From an uncultured Hyphomicrobiales bacterium (GTDB lineage: Bacteria > Pseudomonadota > Alphaproteobacteria > Rhizobiales > Beijerinckiaceae), in contig CAIZGQ010000198.1 of assembly GCA_903932565.1 (NCBI GenBank), positions 1 through 7,073 of the forward strand: DNA of 7,073 nucleotides, written 5' to 3'. The position numbers and the translations under genes are program-made. Shown in pieces: positions 1 to 6,487 of the stretch (its first letter is position 1; each line of letters opens with the position of its first letter). Below the pieces are notes generated by a model that was not told the origin of the DNA, made no database searches, and was given only the letters and a program-made list of their open reading frames with translations.

Positions 1-717
1 ATTTTGCGCAAGGATGTCGCCATTCTGCCGCACCTCGTCCACAGGGCCAGAGAACGCGCAGCGACCAGCGGTCAGGATCACAACCTCATCCGCCACATCG
101 AGCGCAAGCTGGCTGTTCTGCTCCACCAGCACAATGGACAGGCCCTCGCCCTTCAGCATCGCAATGGTGCGGCCAACCTCAGCGACGATCAGTGGCGCAA
201 GACCTTCCGAGGGCTCGTCCATCAGCAGCACACGCGGGTTGCCCATCAACGCGCGACTGATCGCGAGCATCTGCTGCTCGCCGCCCGACATCGACCCGGC
301 GAACTGGTTCTGGCGTTCGTTGAGGCGCGGAAACAGCTCGAAGATACGCTCAACGCTCCAGCCCTTTCCGGGCGCAACCTCAGCCGCCTTCAACGCCTTC
401 TTGCGCGCGACGATCAGGTTTTCACGCACAGTGAGAGACGGAAAGATGCGACGCCCCTGCGGCACAAGCCCAATGCCGAGATTGGCAATCGTCTCGGGCT
501 TCAAGCCGGAAATCGTTTTCCCAAAAAGTTTGATTTCGCCTTTTCGCGGCGGCACAAGACCCATGATCGCACTGACGCATGTCGACTTGCCAGCACCGTT
601 GCGGCCCAGCAGGGCCAGCAACTGACCTTCGCCGAATTTGAATGACACGTCCTGGAGCACATAGGAATCGCCGTAATAGGCATCGACGTTGGAAAGGGAG
701 AGTGCCTCAGTGGCCAA
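1..717 (-). CDS. livF: ABC importer ATP-binding protein LivF (3' end cut by window edge)
   Basis: This is the second ATPase of a branched-chain amino acid type (HAAT) importer; it drives transport at the inner face of the cytoplasmic membrane, probably paired with LivG. My minus-strand translation gives 239 codons open to the left edge. Visible motifs are Walker A GRNGAGKST (residues 38-46), Q-loop VPQG (85-88), signature SGGEQQ (144-149), Walker B VLLMDEP (163-169), D-loop EGLAP (171-175) and VEQN (198-201). In the last, Gln stands where most ABC ATPases have the switch His, which is usual for LivF. LivF proteins are about 235-250 residues, so only a few codons are missing. I chose a TTG start at 717-715 because a perfect GGGAGG (729-724) lies 6 nt upstream and no in-frame ATG precedes the first strand. 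The start overlaps the livG end by 11 nt, pointing to translational coupling. Family assignment is firm; substrate is unknown. Confidence 0.93.
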   Translation of the reverse strand, partial: MATEALSLSNVDAYYGDSYVLQDVSFKFGEGQLLALLGRNGAGKSTCVSAIMGLVPPRKGEIKLFGKTISGLKPETIANLGIGLVPQGRRIFPSLTVRENLIVARKKALKAAEVAPGKGWSVERIFELFPRLNERQNQFAGSMSGGEQQMLAISRALMGNPRVLLMDEPSEGLAPLIVAEVGRTIAMLKGEGLSIVLVEQNSQLALDVADEVVILTAGRCAFSGPVDEVRQNGDILAQN

Positions 718-1456
718 GATAAACCTCCCGTGTACGGGGATCGGAAATCACATCCTCCCGCGTGCCATCCACAATCACCTTGCCGTAGTGCAGCAGTGTG
801 ACGCTCTCGGCCAGATCAAGCGCCGTATCCATGTCATGCTCGATCAGCACGACAGTTGTTTCTTTCGGAATATTCGCGATCAGGTTTTTCACCGTCAGGC
901 GTTCCTGCGTGGACAATCCGGCCAGGGGCTCGTCCAGCAGCAGAACTTTTGGCTTTTGTGCCAGCGCCAAGGCAATTTCAAGACGACGCTTTTCGCCATA
1001 TGCGATTTGCGAAACGAGCTTGTTGGACATCGCACCAAGGCCAACGCTTTCGAGAATCGTCTGTGCCTCGTCATGAAGATGCGACGCGCGCGCCATCGGG
1101 CGAAAAAGGTTCCAGCGTTCATTCGACAGGCCAAGAAGGCCCAATGCCACGTTGTGCAGAATCGTATTTTTCGGGAACAGCGTGATGATCTGGTAGGTGC
1201 GCGACAATCCAAGATGCGCACGCTGGTCCGGGCGCAATTTGGACACGTCCTGGCCGAACAATTTGATCTGGCCCGACGTGGGGATGATGTCGCCGGTGAT
1301 CTGGTTGAACAACGTTGTCTTGCCAGCGCCATTGGGGCCGATCAGCAAACGCCGATCCCCCTGCACGATGTGCAGGTTGACATCCTGCGTGGCGCGCAAA
1401 CCACCAAACACTTTGTTCAGGCCAACGATTTCAAGCGCGGGTGTTGCATGGCTCAT
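707..1456 (-). CDS. livG: ABC importer ATP-binding protein LivG
   Basis: A 249-residue ATPase of the HAAT importer, expected to bind the cytoplasmic loops of LivH/LivM together with LivF. Visible motifs are Walker A GPNGAGKTT (residues 40-48), Q-loop Gln89 in SRTYQ, an ABC signature of the LivG type, AYGEKRRLEIA (152-162), Walker B VLLLDEP (171-177), D-loop AGLS (179-182) and switch His207 in IEHD. The C-terminus EVYLGH is typical of LivG. The signature has YGEKR where many LivG proteins have YGQQR, a mild variation. Length matches the family (about 250-260). The ATG overlaps the livM stop by 4 nt (ATGA, 1453-1456). Only a weak G-rich stretch precedes it, so translation probably depends on coupling to livM. 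It overlaps livF by 11 nt downstream. All ATPase motifs are intact. Confidence 0.96.
   Translation of the reverse strand: MSHATPALEIVGLNKVFGGLRATQDVNLHIVQGDRRLLIGPNGAGKTTLFNQITGDIIPTSGQIKLFGQDVSKLRPDQRAHLGLSRTYQIITLFPKNTILHNVALGLLGLSNERWNLFRPMARASHLHDEAQTILESVGLGAMSNKLVSQIAYGEKRRLEIALALAQKPKVLLLDEPLAGLSTQERLTVKNLIANIPKETTVVLIEHDMDTALDLAESVTLLHYGKVIVDGTREDVISDPRTREVYLGH
724..729 (-). promoter_or_regulatory. Ribosome binding site fixing the livF TTG start
   Basis: On the minus strand GGGAGG lies 6 nt before TTG at 717-715. It is inside the livG coding sequence. The site decides the start, because the only alternative near the N-terminus (GTG, codon 20) would remove the first strand of the ATPase fold. 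Confidence 0.7.
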
Positions 1457-2388
1457 GATTGCGCACCCCGCATGCGACGGATGAGGCGCTGCACGCCCGG
1501 CACGATGCCATCGGGCATCAGCAGAACAATGAGCACGAAAATAAAGCCGAGCAGCATGTTCCAGCGCTCAACAAAGCTCGACGCATAGTTCTTCAGGAAC
1601 ACCAGAAGCGCGGCACCCACAATGGGCCCCCCGAGCGTGCCAGCGCCACCCGCGATGACCGCGAGCAAGGCCTCCGCAGAGGCCGTCACTGACAGCGCGC
1701 TCGGGTGGATATATTTGTTGTAGTAAACATAAAGCAGGCCTGCCACTGCGGCCCAAAACCCGGAATAGATGAAGGTGATCCAGCGGATCAACCAAACATT
1801 GTAGCCGAGCGCGCGCATGCGGCGGGCCTGATCGCGCGTGCCCTGCAGGGATGACCCGAAGGCCGACATCGCAAACGCCGCCATCAGGATAAAGGCAAAG
1901 ATCGAGATGATTAAGGTGAGCCAGTAGAACGACGATGCCGAGTCCAGCGACAGGCCAAAGAGCGAGGGCCGCGTCAGGCCGGAAATTCCGTTGTCACCAT
2001 TGGTGACACTCGCCCATCGATACGCCAGACCCCAAAGAACCTGCGATATCGCAAGCGTAATCATGAGGAAGCCCAGGCCAGTGGCCCGCAAGGCAATCAA
2101 GCCGAACAAAGCCGACATGATCGTCGTGATCACCAGCGATAAACCGATGGCAACGAGCGGCGCGACCCCAAGCTTTGTCGACGTCCACGCGCAGATGTAA
2201 GCCGACAGCCCGAGAAATGCGACATGACCCAGCGAGGTCAGACCGCCATAGCCGACCAGTAGATTGAGGCTGAGCGCAAACACGGCCGCAATCAGAATTT
2301 GTGTCGCGAGGTTGATGTAAAAATCGCCAGACACCAAGGGTATGATTGCGAGACCCGCAACAAATAGAAGCATCAGGACTTTGTTCAT
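1453..2388 (-). CDS. livM: ABC importer permease LivM
   Basis: A 311-residue polytopic inner-membrane permease, the second membrane subunit of the HAAT importer and expected partner of LivH. It is hydrophobic along most of its length, with roughly eight or nine membrane segments. Family marks are GYGGLTSLGHVAFLGLSAY (residues 46-64), the LRATGLGFLMITLAISQ segment (100-116), the TNGDNGISG loop (129-137), the cytoplasmic coupling segment around RDQARRMRALGYN (185-197) that contacts an ATPase, and GGAGTLGGP (247-255). The C-terminus is short and basic. The length is near the low end for LivM; the longer E. coli protein has an extra N-terminal part absent here, as in many alphaproteobacterial homologues. 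ATG at 2388 overlaps the livH stop by 4 nt (ATGA). No good Shine-Dalgarno is seen, so translational coupling is likely. Confidence 0.95.
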   Translation of the reverse strand: MNKVLMLLFVAGLAIIPLVSGDFYINLATQILIAAVFALSLNLLVGYGGLTSLGHVAFLGLSAYICAWTSTKLGVAPLVAIGLSLVITTIMSALFGLIALRATGLGFLMITLAISQVLWGLAYRWASVTNGDNGISGLTRPSLFGLSLDSASSFYWLTLIISIFAFILMAAFAMSAFGSSLQGTRDQARRMRALGYNVWLIRWITFIYSGFWAAVAGLLYVYYNKYIHPSALSVTASAEALLAVIAGGAGTLGGPIVGAALLVFLKNYASSFVERWNMLLGFIFVLIVLLMPDGIVPGVQRLIRRMRGAQS

Positions 2389-3251
2389 GCCGACACGTGC
2401 CCAAACAGCCCCTGCGGGCGAAACGCGATGACGACAATCATCGGAAGGAAGAGAATGATGTAGGCAAGATCAGGCAAGAGCGCGGTTCCAAACGTGTAAA
2501 TGATTCCGATAATGAAGCTGCCGACAAACGCGCCCATCAAGCTGCCGATGCCGCCCAGGATCACGACGATCAGCGCCAGTGGCAGCATGTCGGCATCAAG
2601 GCCGGGATAGGCTGACAGGATCGGCCCGGCGAGCACGCCACCCGCCCCCGCAATACCAGCGCCCAGACAGAACACGATCGAGAACAAACGCGAGACCGGA
2701 ATGCCGACAGCGCGCGCCATCTGCATGTCATCGACGCCAGCACGGATCATCGCGCCAAGCCGCGTGCGCTCGATCATCACGTAAAGCCCGGCCGCCGCAG
2801 CCAGCGCAATCAGCACGACAACCAGACGATAGGCCGGAAACGCAAAACCCCCGACAAACAGCGGCCGCGCGAGATAGGAGGGTGCCGGAATCGGGATGGG
2901 ATCCCCACCCCAGATCAAGAGGCATGCGTCCGCAATGATGAAGGCGACGCCGAGCGTGACGAGAACTTGACCGAGCGGATTGTCCGGCAGGCGCCGCAGG
3001 ATGAAACGCTCCAGCACCCAGCCAAACAGCGCAACGCCGAGACCGCCGGCGATGGCGGCAACCCAGAGACTGACGCCGTCCACGCTGCGCATCAGCCCGG
3101 CACCGATATAAGCGCCGAGCATGAACATCGCGCCATGCGTCAGGTTTGCCAGACGCATGAGGCCAAAAATAAGCGAGAACCCGGACGCCAGCAGAAACAA
3201 CAATCCGCCGAGTGCGAGACTGTTGAGGCCTTGCACAACCCAGAACTGCAT
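2385..3251 (-). CDS. livH: ABC importer permease LivH
   Basis: A 288-residue inner-membrane permease, first membrane subunit of the HAAT importer. It has about eight hydrophobic segments. Family marks are FGLMRLANLTHGAMFMLGAY (residues 29-48), the cytoplasmic coupling loop RTRLGAMIRAGVDDMQMARA (162-181) continuing to VGI (184), and the C-terminal GGIGSLMGAFVGS segment. Length is normal for LivH. The ATG at 3251-3249 is preceded by a strong GGGGGAG (3263-3257) at 5 nt, which fixes the start. It follows the binding-protein gene by 44 nt with no terminator, so the two are very likely co-transcribed. Its stop overlaps the livM start by 4 nt. Nothing is missing or unusual. Confidence 0.95.
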   Translation of the reverse strand: MQFWVVQGLNSLALGGLLFLLASGFSLIFGLMRLANLTHGAMFMLGAYIGAGLMRSVDGVSLWVAAIAGGLGVALFGWVLERFILRRLPDNPLGQVLVTLGVAFIIADACLLIWGGDPIPIPAPSYLARPLFVGGFAFPAYRLVVVLIALAAAAGLYVMIERTRLGAMIRAGVDDMQMARAVGIPVSRLFSIVFCLGAGIAGAGGVLAGPILSAYPGLDADMLPLALIVVILGGIGSLMGAFVGSFIIGIIYTFGTALLPDLAYIILFLPMIVVIAFRPQGLFGHVSA

Positions 3252-3295
3252 GGGAACTCCCCCGATCCGCGCTTATTGACGACTTCTTGTAAAGC

Positions 3296-4555
3296 TCAGT
3301 TCTCAAGGAACTTTGCTGCGGGGCTTTCGCGCGAATAGACAGGCGCTGCAAGAAACGCCTTCTGGTCATAGGTCCAGAATTGGCTCACGTCCTTGTAGGT
3401 CTTGATCACCTGATTGACGAGGCGACCATCCTTGCGGGCGACCTTGCGGATATAGATGTCACCGACAACGTTGCCGAATTCATCAAAGCGAACCGGCCCG
3501 CGAACCGTTTCCATTTTCACAGCGCGCAACGCCTTCATCAAGGCTTCCTTGTCTTCGACATTGCCCTTGGTTGCGGTCATTGCGGCTTCCAGAACCTGGC
3601 CTTCGACGTAGGTGCCAGCCGCATAGAAACCCGGGTCGTATTTGAACTGGTCCCGGAAGGCTGTGGCAAACTTTGTATTCATCGGTGTGTTCAGATCGGC
3701 CGAGTACCAGCAGGTGGTGATGATCCCAAGCGCTTCATCACCCATGTTGCGCAGCACAGCTTCGTCAAGCGCTGTCATACCGCCAACGACTTTCACTTTG
3801 CTCAGAAGGCCGTATTCGTTCAGCTGGCGCACGAAGCGGAAGCCGTTCGATCCCGCAAAAGCCAGGAAGATCGCGTCCACATCGTTCTTCAGCTGCGCGA
3901 CATAGGTGCCGTAATCAGGGGCCGTCAGCGGCGGGAACAACTTCTGGACAATCTTGCCGCCGTTGTCTTCGAACGTGCGCTGGAAGCCGGCTGACATTTC
4001 CTGGCCGAACGCGATGTCGTCACCAATGGTGATCATGCGCTTGTAGCCAAGTTCCTTGGCGCAATATTCGCCCATGGGATGGGCACATTGGGCCGAGCTC
4101 GATGTTCCGCGCACGAACCAGGGATTGGGCTTGCGCTGGGTCATGTCTTCAGCGGCTGCGACCGACAGCGTCGGGATTTTGACTTCGCGCAGATAGTCAT
4201 CAATCGCCAGCGCTTCGAACGCGGCGAGCGGACCAACGAGCGCATGAACCTTGTTCTTCTCGACAAGTTCCTGCGTCTTTGTGCGCGCTGTGGCGGGCAC
4301 GCCTGCCGTGTCAGCAACGATCAGTTCAACCTTGCGACCTGCAAGTTCGTTGTTGCGCTCCTTGAGGAACATTGTCAGCGCGCGTTCCATATCGATACCG
4401 CCGGACGCCAAAGGTCCTGTCTTGACGGTCAAAAGTCCCAGACGCATGGGCTCGGCGGACTGTGCCAAGGCGCGGGTTGAAACACCAGCTGACAAGCCTG
4501 CCATGGAGGCAAAGCCTGCGGCACCCTGGATGAGATGACGACGTGAAATGGTCAT
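3296..4555 (-). CDS. Periplasmic solute-binding protein of HAAT-type ABC importer (LivJ/LivK-like)
   Basis: A 419-residue type I periplasmic binding protein (Peripla_BP_6-like, Venus-flytrap fold) that captures the substrate and delivers it to LivHM. The N-terminus carries a twin-arginine leader, SRRHLIQ (residues 4-10), then a hydrophobic Ala/Gly stretch and a likely cleavage site ALA|Q after residue 31, so Tat export is plausible. The mature part begins with the typical LGLLTVKTGPLASGG strand and loop (39-53) and includes the VHALVGPLAAFEALA and ADTAG elements of the N-lobe and TYVEGQVLEAA in the C-lobe. No lipobox Cys is seen. The start at 4555 is supported by AGGGA (4568-4564) 8 nt upstream. 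As the first liv gene it is placed as in many importer operons. The family also includes amide and aromatic-acid binders, so the ligand need not be leucine. I leave the symbol blank because ligand identity cannot be inferred. Confidence 0.93.
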   Translation of the reverse strand: MTISRRHLIQGAAGFASMAGLSAGVSTRALAQSAEPMRLGLLTVKTGPLASGGIDMERALTMFLKERNNELAGRKVELIVADTAGVPATARTKTQELVEKNKVHALVGPLAAFEALAIDDYLREVKIPTLSVAAAEDMTQRKPNPWFVRGTSSSAQCAHPMGEYCAKELGYKRMITIGDDIAFGQEMSAGFQRTFEDNGGKIVQKLFPPLTAPDYGTYVAQLKNDVDAIFLAFAGSNGFRFVRQLNEYGLLSKVKVVGGMTALDEAVLRNMGDEALGIITTCWYSADLNTPMNTKFATAFRDQFKYDPGFYAAGTYVEGQVLEAAMTATKGNVEDKEALMKALRAVKMETVRGPVRFDEFGNVVGDIYIRKVARKDGRLVNQVIKTYKDVSQFWTYDQKAFLAAPVYSRESPAAKFLEN

Positions 4556-4599
4556 TGGACGTTTCCCTTTGTGTGAGCCAACAGCTCGGGTGACAAGAC

Positions 4600-4638
4600 T
4601 TTTGTTGCCTTCGCCTTATGGGACGATAGGCAACAAAA
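4600..4638 (-). repeat. Perfect 11-bp inverted repeat around the hydrolase stop codon
   Basis: TTTTGTTGCCT (4600-4610) and AGGCAACAAAA (4628-4638) are exact reverse complements separated by 17 nt. In the minus-strand transcript this gives an 11-bp hairpin whose loop holds the hydrolase stop codon TAA (4618-4616). The 3' arm ends in a run of A and no U-run follows, so it does not look like an intrinsic terminator in either direction. An RNA processing or stability role between the hydrolase and binding-protein cistrons is inference. Confidence 0.6.
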
Positions 4639-6343
4639 CGAAGTTCAATCCCTGCGGATCAAGGTGCAGGGTTGTGGTCCCGCCAAACACAGCGACCGGT
4701 CGATCGCGCGGGTCATCATGGAGAAATGGACCGCAACCGCGCAGCTCATTTTTGAAGTTGGACAGGCGCGCGCCCGTCGTCTTCTGCCATTCATAATCTT
4801 TGCCGCGCACGCTCAGGGCAATGCGATATCCCGCTGGCACGACAATCGAAGTTGGCCAGAGTTCGACGGCCACATCGACCGCACTGCCGGGCGTCAACGG
4901 TTCAGCGACATCGTGCGTATGATAGGGACGCCAGGGCTTTGACAGGGTCTCATCGAGCTTGCGATGGGAGGCGCGCAACCAGCCTTGTGCAATGGGCGTG
5001 TGCGGATCAATCGCGCCAACGAATGTCACCTCGCGCATGTCGGATGTAAACACGCGGAAGACAAGGAAGAGATCGGCGTCGTTTGTGGACGACGAGATTT
5101 TCAAACCGGCCGCCAGCGGCCCGGTTATCTCGGTATCCTTGCCCATGGGGGCAGACACAAAGGTCAGCCCATCGCCAAGCGCTGCAAATGACATGTGTGC
5201 GCTTGTCTTGGGCGGCTCCAGCGACAGAGTCTGTGCATGCGCATCGAGATAGAACTTGGTCCATTGCGTGCGTGCGATCGGCCACTCGTGCTCCGTGCGC
5301 TCAACGAACTTGTCGACATGCCGAACCTGAAGCCGAACCTGCGGCTCGTTGGTCCAGGTGTTTTCGCCCTTCAGGAAGTGATCGAAGAACCGCTTCTGCA
5401 GGTCGCGACCGTAATCGGTGTAAAAGTGCGTCCAGTGCTCAAGGCCATGGGCCTCAAGGTACTTGTCCTTGGACGCTGCGCGCATAAACCCTTCGAAATT
5501 GCCGCGCGGATGCAGCCCCTGCCCGCCCCAATTGGCTGCCGACAGGAACGGCACATTGATCTTGTCCCACTGCGCACTGCGGACTTTGTGATACTCGTCC
5601 TCAAGCGGATGAGCGAGGATCTCATCGCCAAAGCTGCAGCGGTTGGCCGCAAGCTGGTCGTCCGACATCGTCTCGTCGCCACACACCAGCAAGCCGGAGA
5701 CCTTGCTGCGCGGTCCGCGCTCACCAAGTCCGTATTGCACGGTCTTGACCTGCATGTCGTACCAATTGGCCCAGAAGGTCGACAGGATTCCACCGTGGTG
5801 GGTCATGTCGCGATACCAGTCGGCCGAGCCTTCCCAGATGCACATGGCGGCAAGATGTGGCGGTTGCATCGAGGCAACATGCCATTGGTTGATGCCATAA
5901 TAGGAGACGCCGCTCAGGCCCACCTTGCCGTTTGACCAGGGCTGCACGCCCGCCCACTCGACACAATTGTAAAAGTCTTTTGTTTCACGCGGCGAGAAAT
6001 GATCGACATAGCCCGGTGAACGCCCCGTGCCACGCGAGTCCACGCGCACACAAATGTAGCCGTGCGGGACCCATTTCTCCGGATCAACCACTTCCCAATT
6101 CTGATGCTGGTTGGTCGAACCATATGCAACATCGGGATGTTCCATGATCATGCGCTGCCAGGCGCTTGGATATCCATCCTGGAATGCAAGGCCCTTTGCG
6201 TAAGGCCCATATGTCAGAAGAACCGGATATGTTCCGGCAGCCGCAGGACGAAAGATATCCGCGCGCAGCTCAATGCCATCATCCATCTTGATGGCCACAT
6301 CCCAATCGATCGCCATCGAACCTTGAAGAGTGGATGCCGGCAT
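4616..6343 (-). CDS. CocE/NonD family alpha/beta hydrolase (X-Pro dipeptidyl-peptidase-like)
   Basis: A 575-residue serine hydrolase. Families with this layout (cocaine esterase, amino-acid ester hydrolases, acylases) cleave ester or amide bonds. The N-terminal half is an alpha/beta hydrolase: DGIELRADIFRP opening strands (22-33), GPYAKG (46-51) at the position of the oxyanion Tyr motif, DSRGTGRSPG (102-111), and nucleophile elbow GLSGVSYYG with probable catalytic Ser147. A cap-like helical insert follows (about 175-255). The C-terminal half (about 335-570) resembles the PepX_C jelly-roll domain. The usual GWYD acid motif and GPWxH histidine motif are not seen; NWGGQG (271-276) and GLEHWTHFY (300-308) stand there instead, so His303 or His306 is the likely histidine. 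No signal peptide or membrane segment is visible, so it is probably cytoplasmic. GGGAGG (6353-6348) lies 4 nt before the ATG and supports this start over Met10. It ends 60 nt before the binding-protein gene. Substrate unknown. Confidence 0.88.
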   Translation of the reverse strand: MPASTLQGSMAIDWDVAIKMDDGIELRADIFRPAAAGTYPVLLTYGPYAKGLAFQDGYPSAWQRMIMEHPDVAYGSTNQHQNWEVVDPEKWVPHGYICVRVDSRGTGRSPGYVDHFSPRETKDFYNCVEWAGVQPWSNGKVGLSGVSYYGINQWHVASMQPPHLAAMCIWEGSADWYRDMTHHGGILSTFWANWYDMQVKTVQYGLGERGPRSKVSGLLVCGDETMSDDQLAANRCSFGDEILAHPLEDEYHKVRSAQWDKINVPFLSAANWGGQGLHPRGNFEGFMRAASKDKYLEAHGLEHWTHFYTDYGRDLQKRFFDHFLKGENTWTNEPQVRLQVRHVDKFVERTEHEWPIARTQWTKFYLDAHAQTLSLEPPKTSAHMSFAALGDGLTFVSAPMGKDTEITGPLAAGLKISSSTNDADLFLVFRVFTSDMREVTFVGAIDPHTPIAQGWLRASHRKLDETLSKPWRPYHTHDVAEPLTPGSAVDVAVELWPTSIVVPAGYRIALSVRGKDYEWQKTTGARLSNFKNELRGCGPFLHDDPRDRPVAVFGGTTTLHLDPQGLNFVLLPIVP

Positions 6344-6370
6344 AAGTCCTCCCAGACTTTACTTAATCCC

Positions 6371-6415
6371 GCCGTCCGCAACTGCACATTCTTGATTTTC
6401 ACACTGCGGACTGGC
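6371..6415. repeat. Inverted repeat, 7-bp perfect core extended to 10 bp, upstream of hydrolase gene
   Basis: GTCCGCA (6374-6380) and TGCGGAC (6405-6411) are perfect reverse complements 24 nt apart. Allowing one unpaired base (T6412), GCC (6371-6373) also matches GGC (6413-6415), giving 10 pairs. The element ends 28 nt upstream of the hydrolase ATG. It may form a leader hairpin or be a pair of operator half sites; the sequence alone does not decide. Confidence 0.45.
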
Positions 6416-6444
6416 GAGAGATTATGGTTGCTTGAGACCCTGAG

Positions 6445-6458
6445 GAAATGAGCATTTC
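6445..6458. repeat. 14-bp palindrome (6-2-6), possible operator
   Basis: GAAATG (6445-6450) and CATTTC (6453-6458) are perfect reverse complements around a 2-bp centre. The size and symmetry fit a dimeric regulator half-site pair, and it lies about 20 bp upstream of the possible -10 box at 6426-6421. As RNA it could only form a five-pair hairpin, and no U-run follows. No regulator gene is in the window to link to it. Confidence 0.35.
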
Positions 6459-6487
6459 TGGCCCACCTCATCAGGTTTCTTGATACC

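Larger units (their letters stand above)
6344..6487 (-). promoter_or_regulatory. Non-coding gap upstream of hydrolase-liv genes, probable promoter region
   Basis: This 144-bp gap between the dehydrogenase stop and the hydrolase start is the longest non-coding stretch in the window and the most likely place for a promoter of the hydrolase-liv genes. On the minus strand CATAAT (6426-6421) could be a -10 box, but no convincing -35 lies 16-18 bp upstream. The gap holds a 14-bp near-palindrome (6445-6458) and a wider inverted repeat (6371-6415). No intrinsic terminator with a U-run is seen after the dehydrogenase, so read-through is also possible. Confidence 0.35.

Noticed and set aside
4..645. 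Two overlapping plus-strand open frames of about 200 codons opposite livF.
   Set aside because: The minus strand encodes a clear LivF with all ATPase motifs; the plus-strand frames have no recognisable features.
689..1588. A 299-codon open frame on the plus strand opposite livG.
   Set aside because: It lies wholly antisense to livG and the livM end, whose protein motifs are intact; the plus-strand translation resembles no known domain and is explained by GC-rich codon bias.
3298..3312. Small 5-bp hairpin (AGTTC / GAACT) at the binding-protein stop codon.
   Set aside because: Five pairs with no following U-run are too weak to call a terminator or attenuator, and such short repeats are common by chance.
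5320..5341. Direct repeat of GCCGAACCTG at 12-bp spacing.
   Set aside because: It lies in coding sequence and encodes a repeated QVR in a beta strand of the hydrolase; two copies do not make a repeat element.
5195..5935. A 246-codon plus-strand open frame opposite the hydrolase.
   Set aside because: It mirrors the hydrolase coding strand and shows no domain or suitable ribosome binding site.
6214..6471. An 85-codon minus-strand frame spanning the gap and the hydrolase start.
   Set aside because: It overlaps the well-supported hydrolase start in another frame and has no family resemblance.
6466..6475. CTGATGAG on the minus strand, followed 9 nt later by GAAA, as in a hammerhead ribozyme core.
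   Set aside because: The flanks do not pair to form stem I, and stem II would have only about two pairs with an extra base; it is most likely chance.
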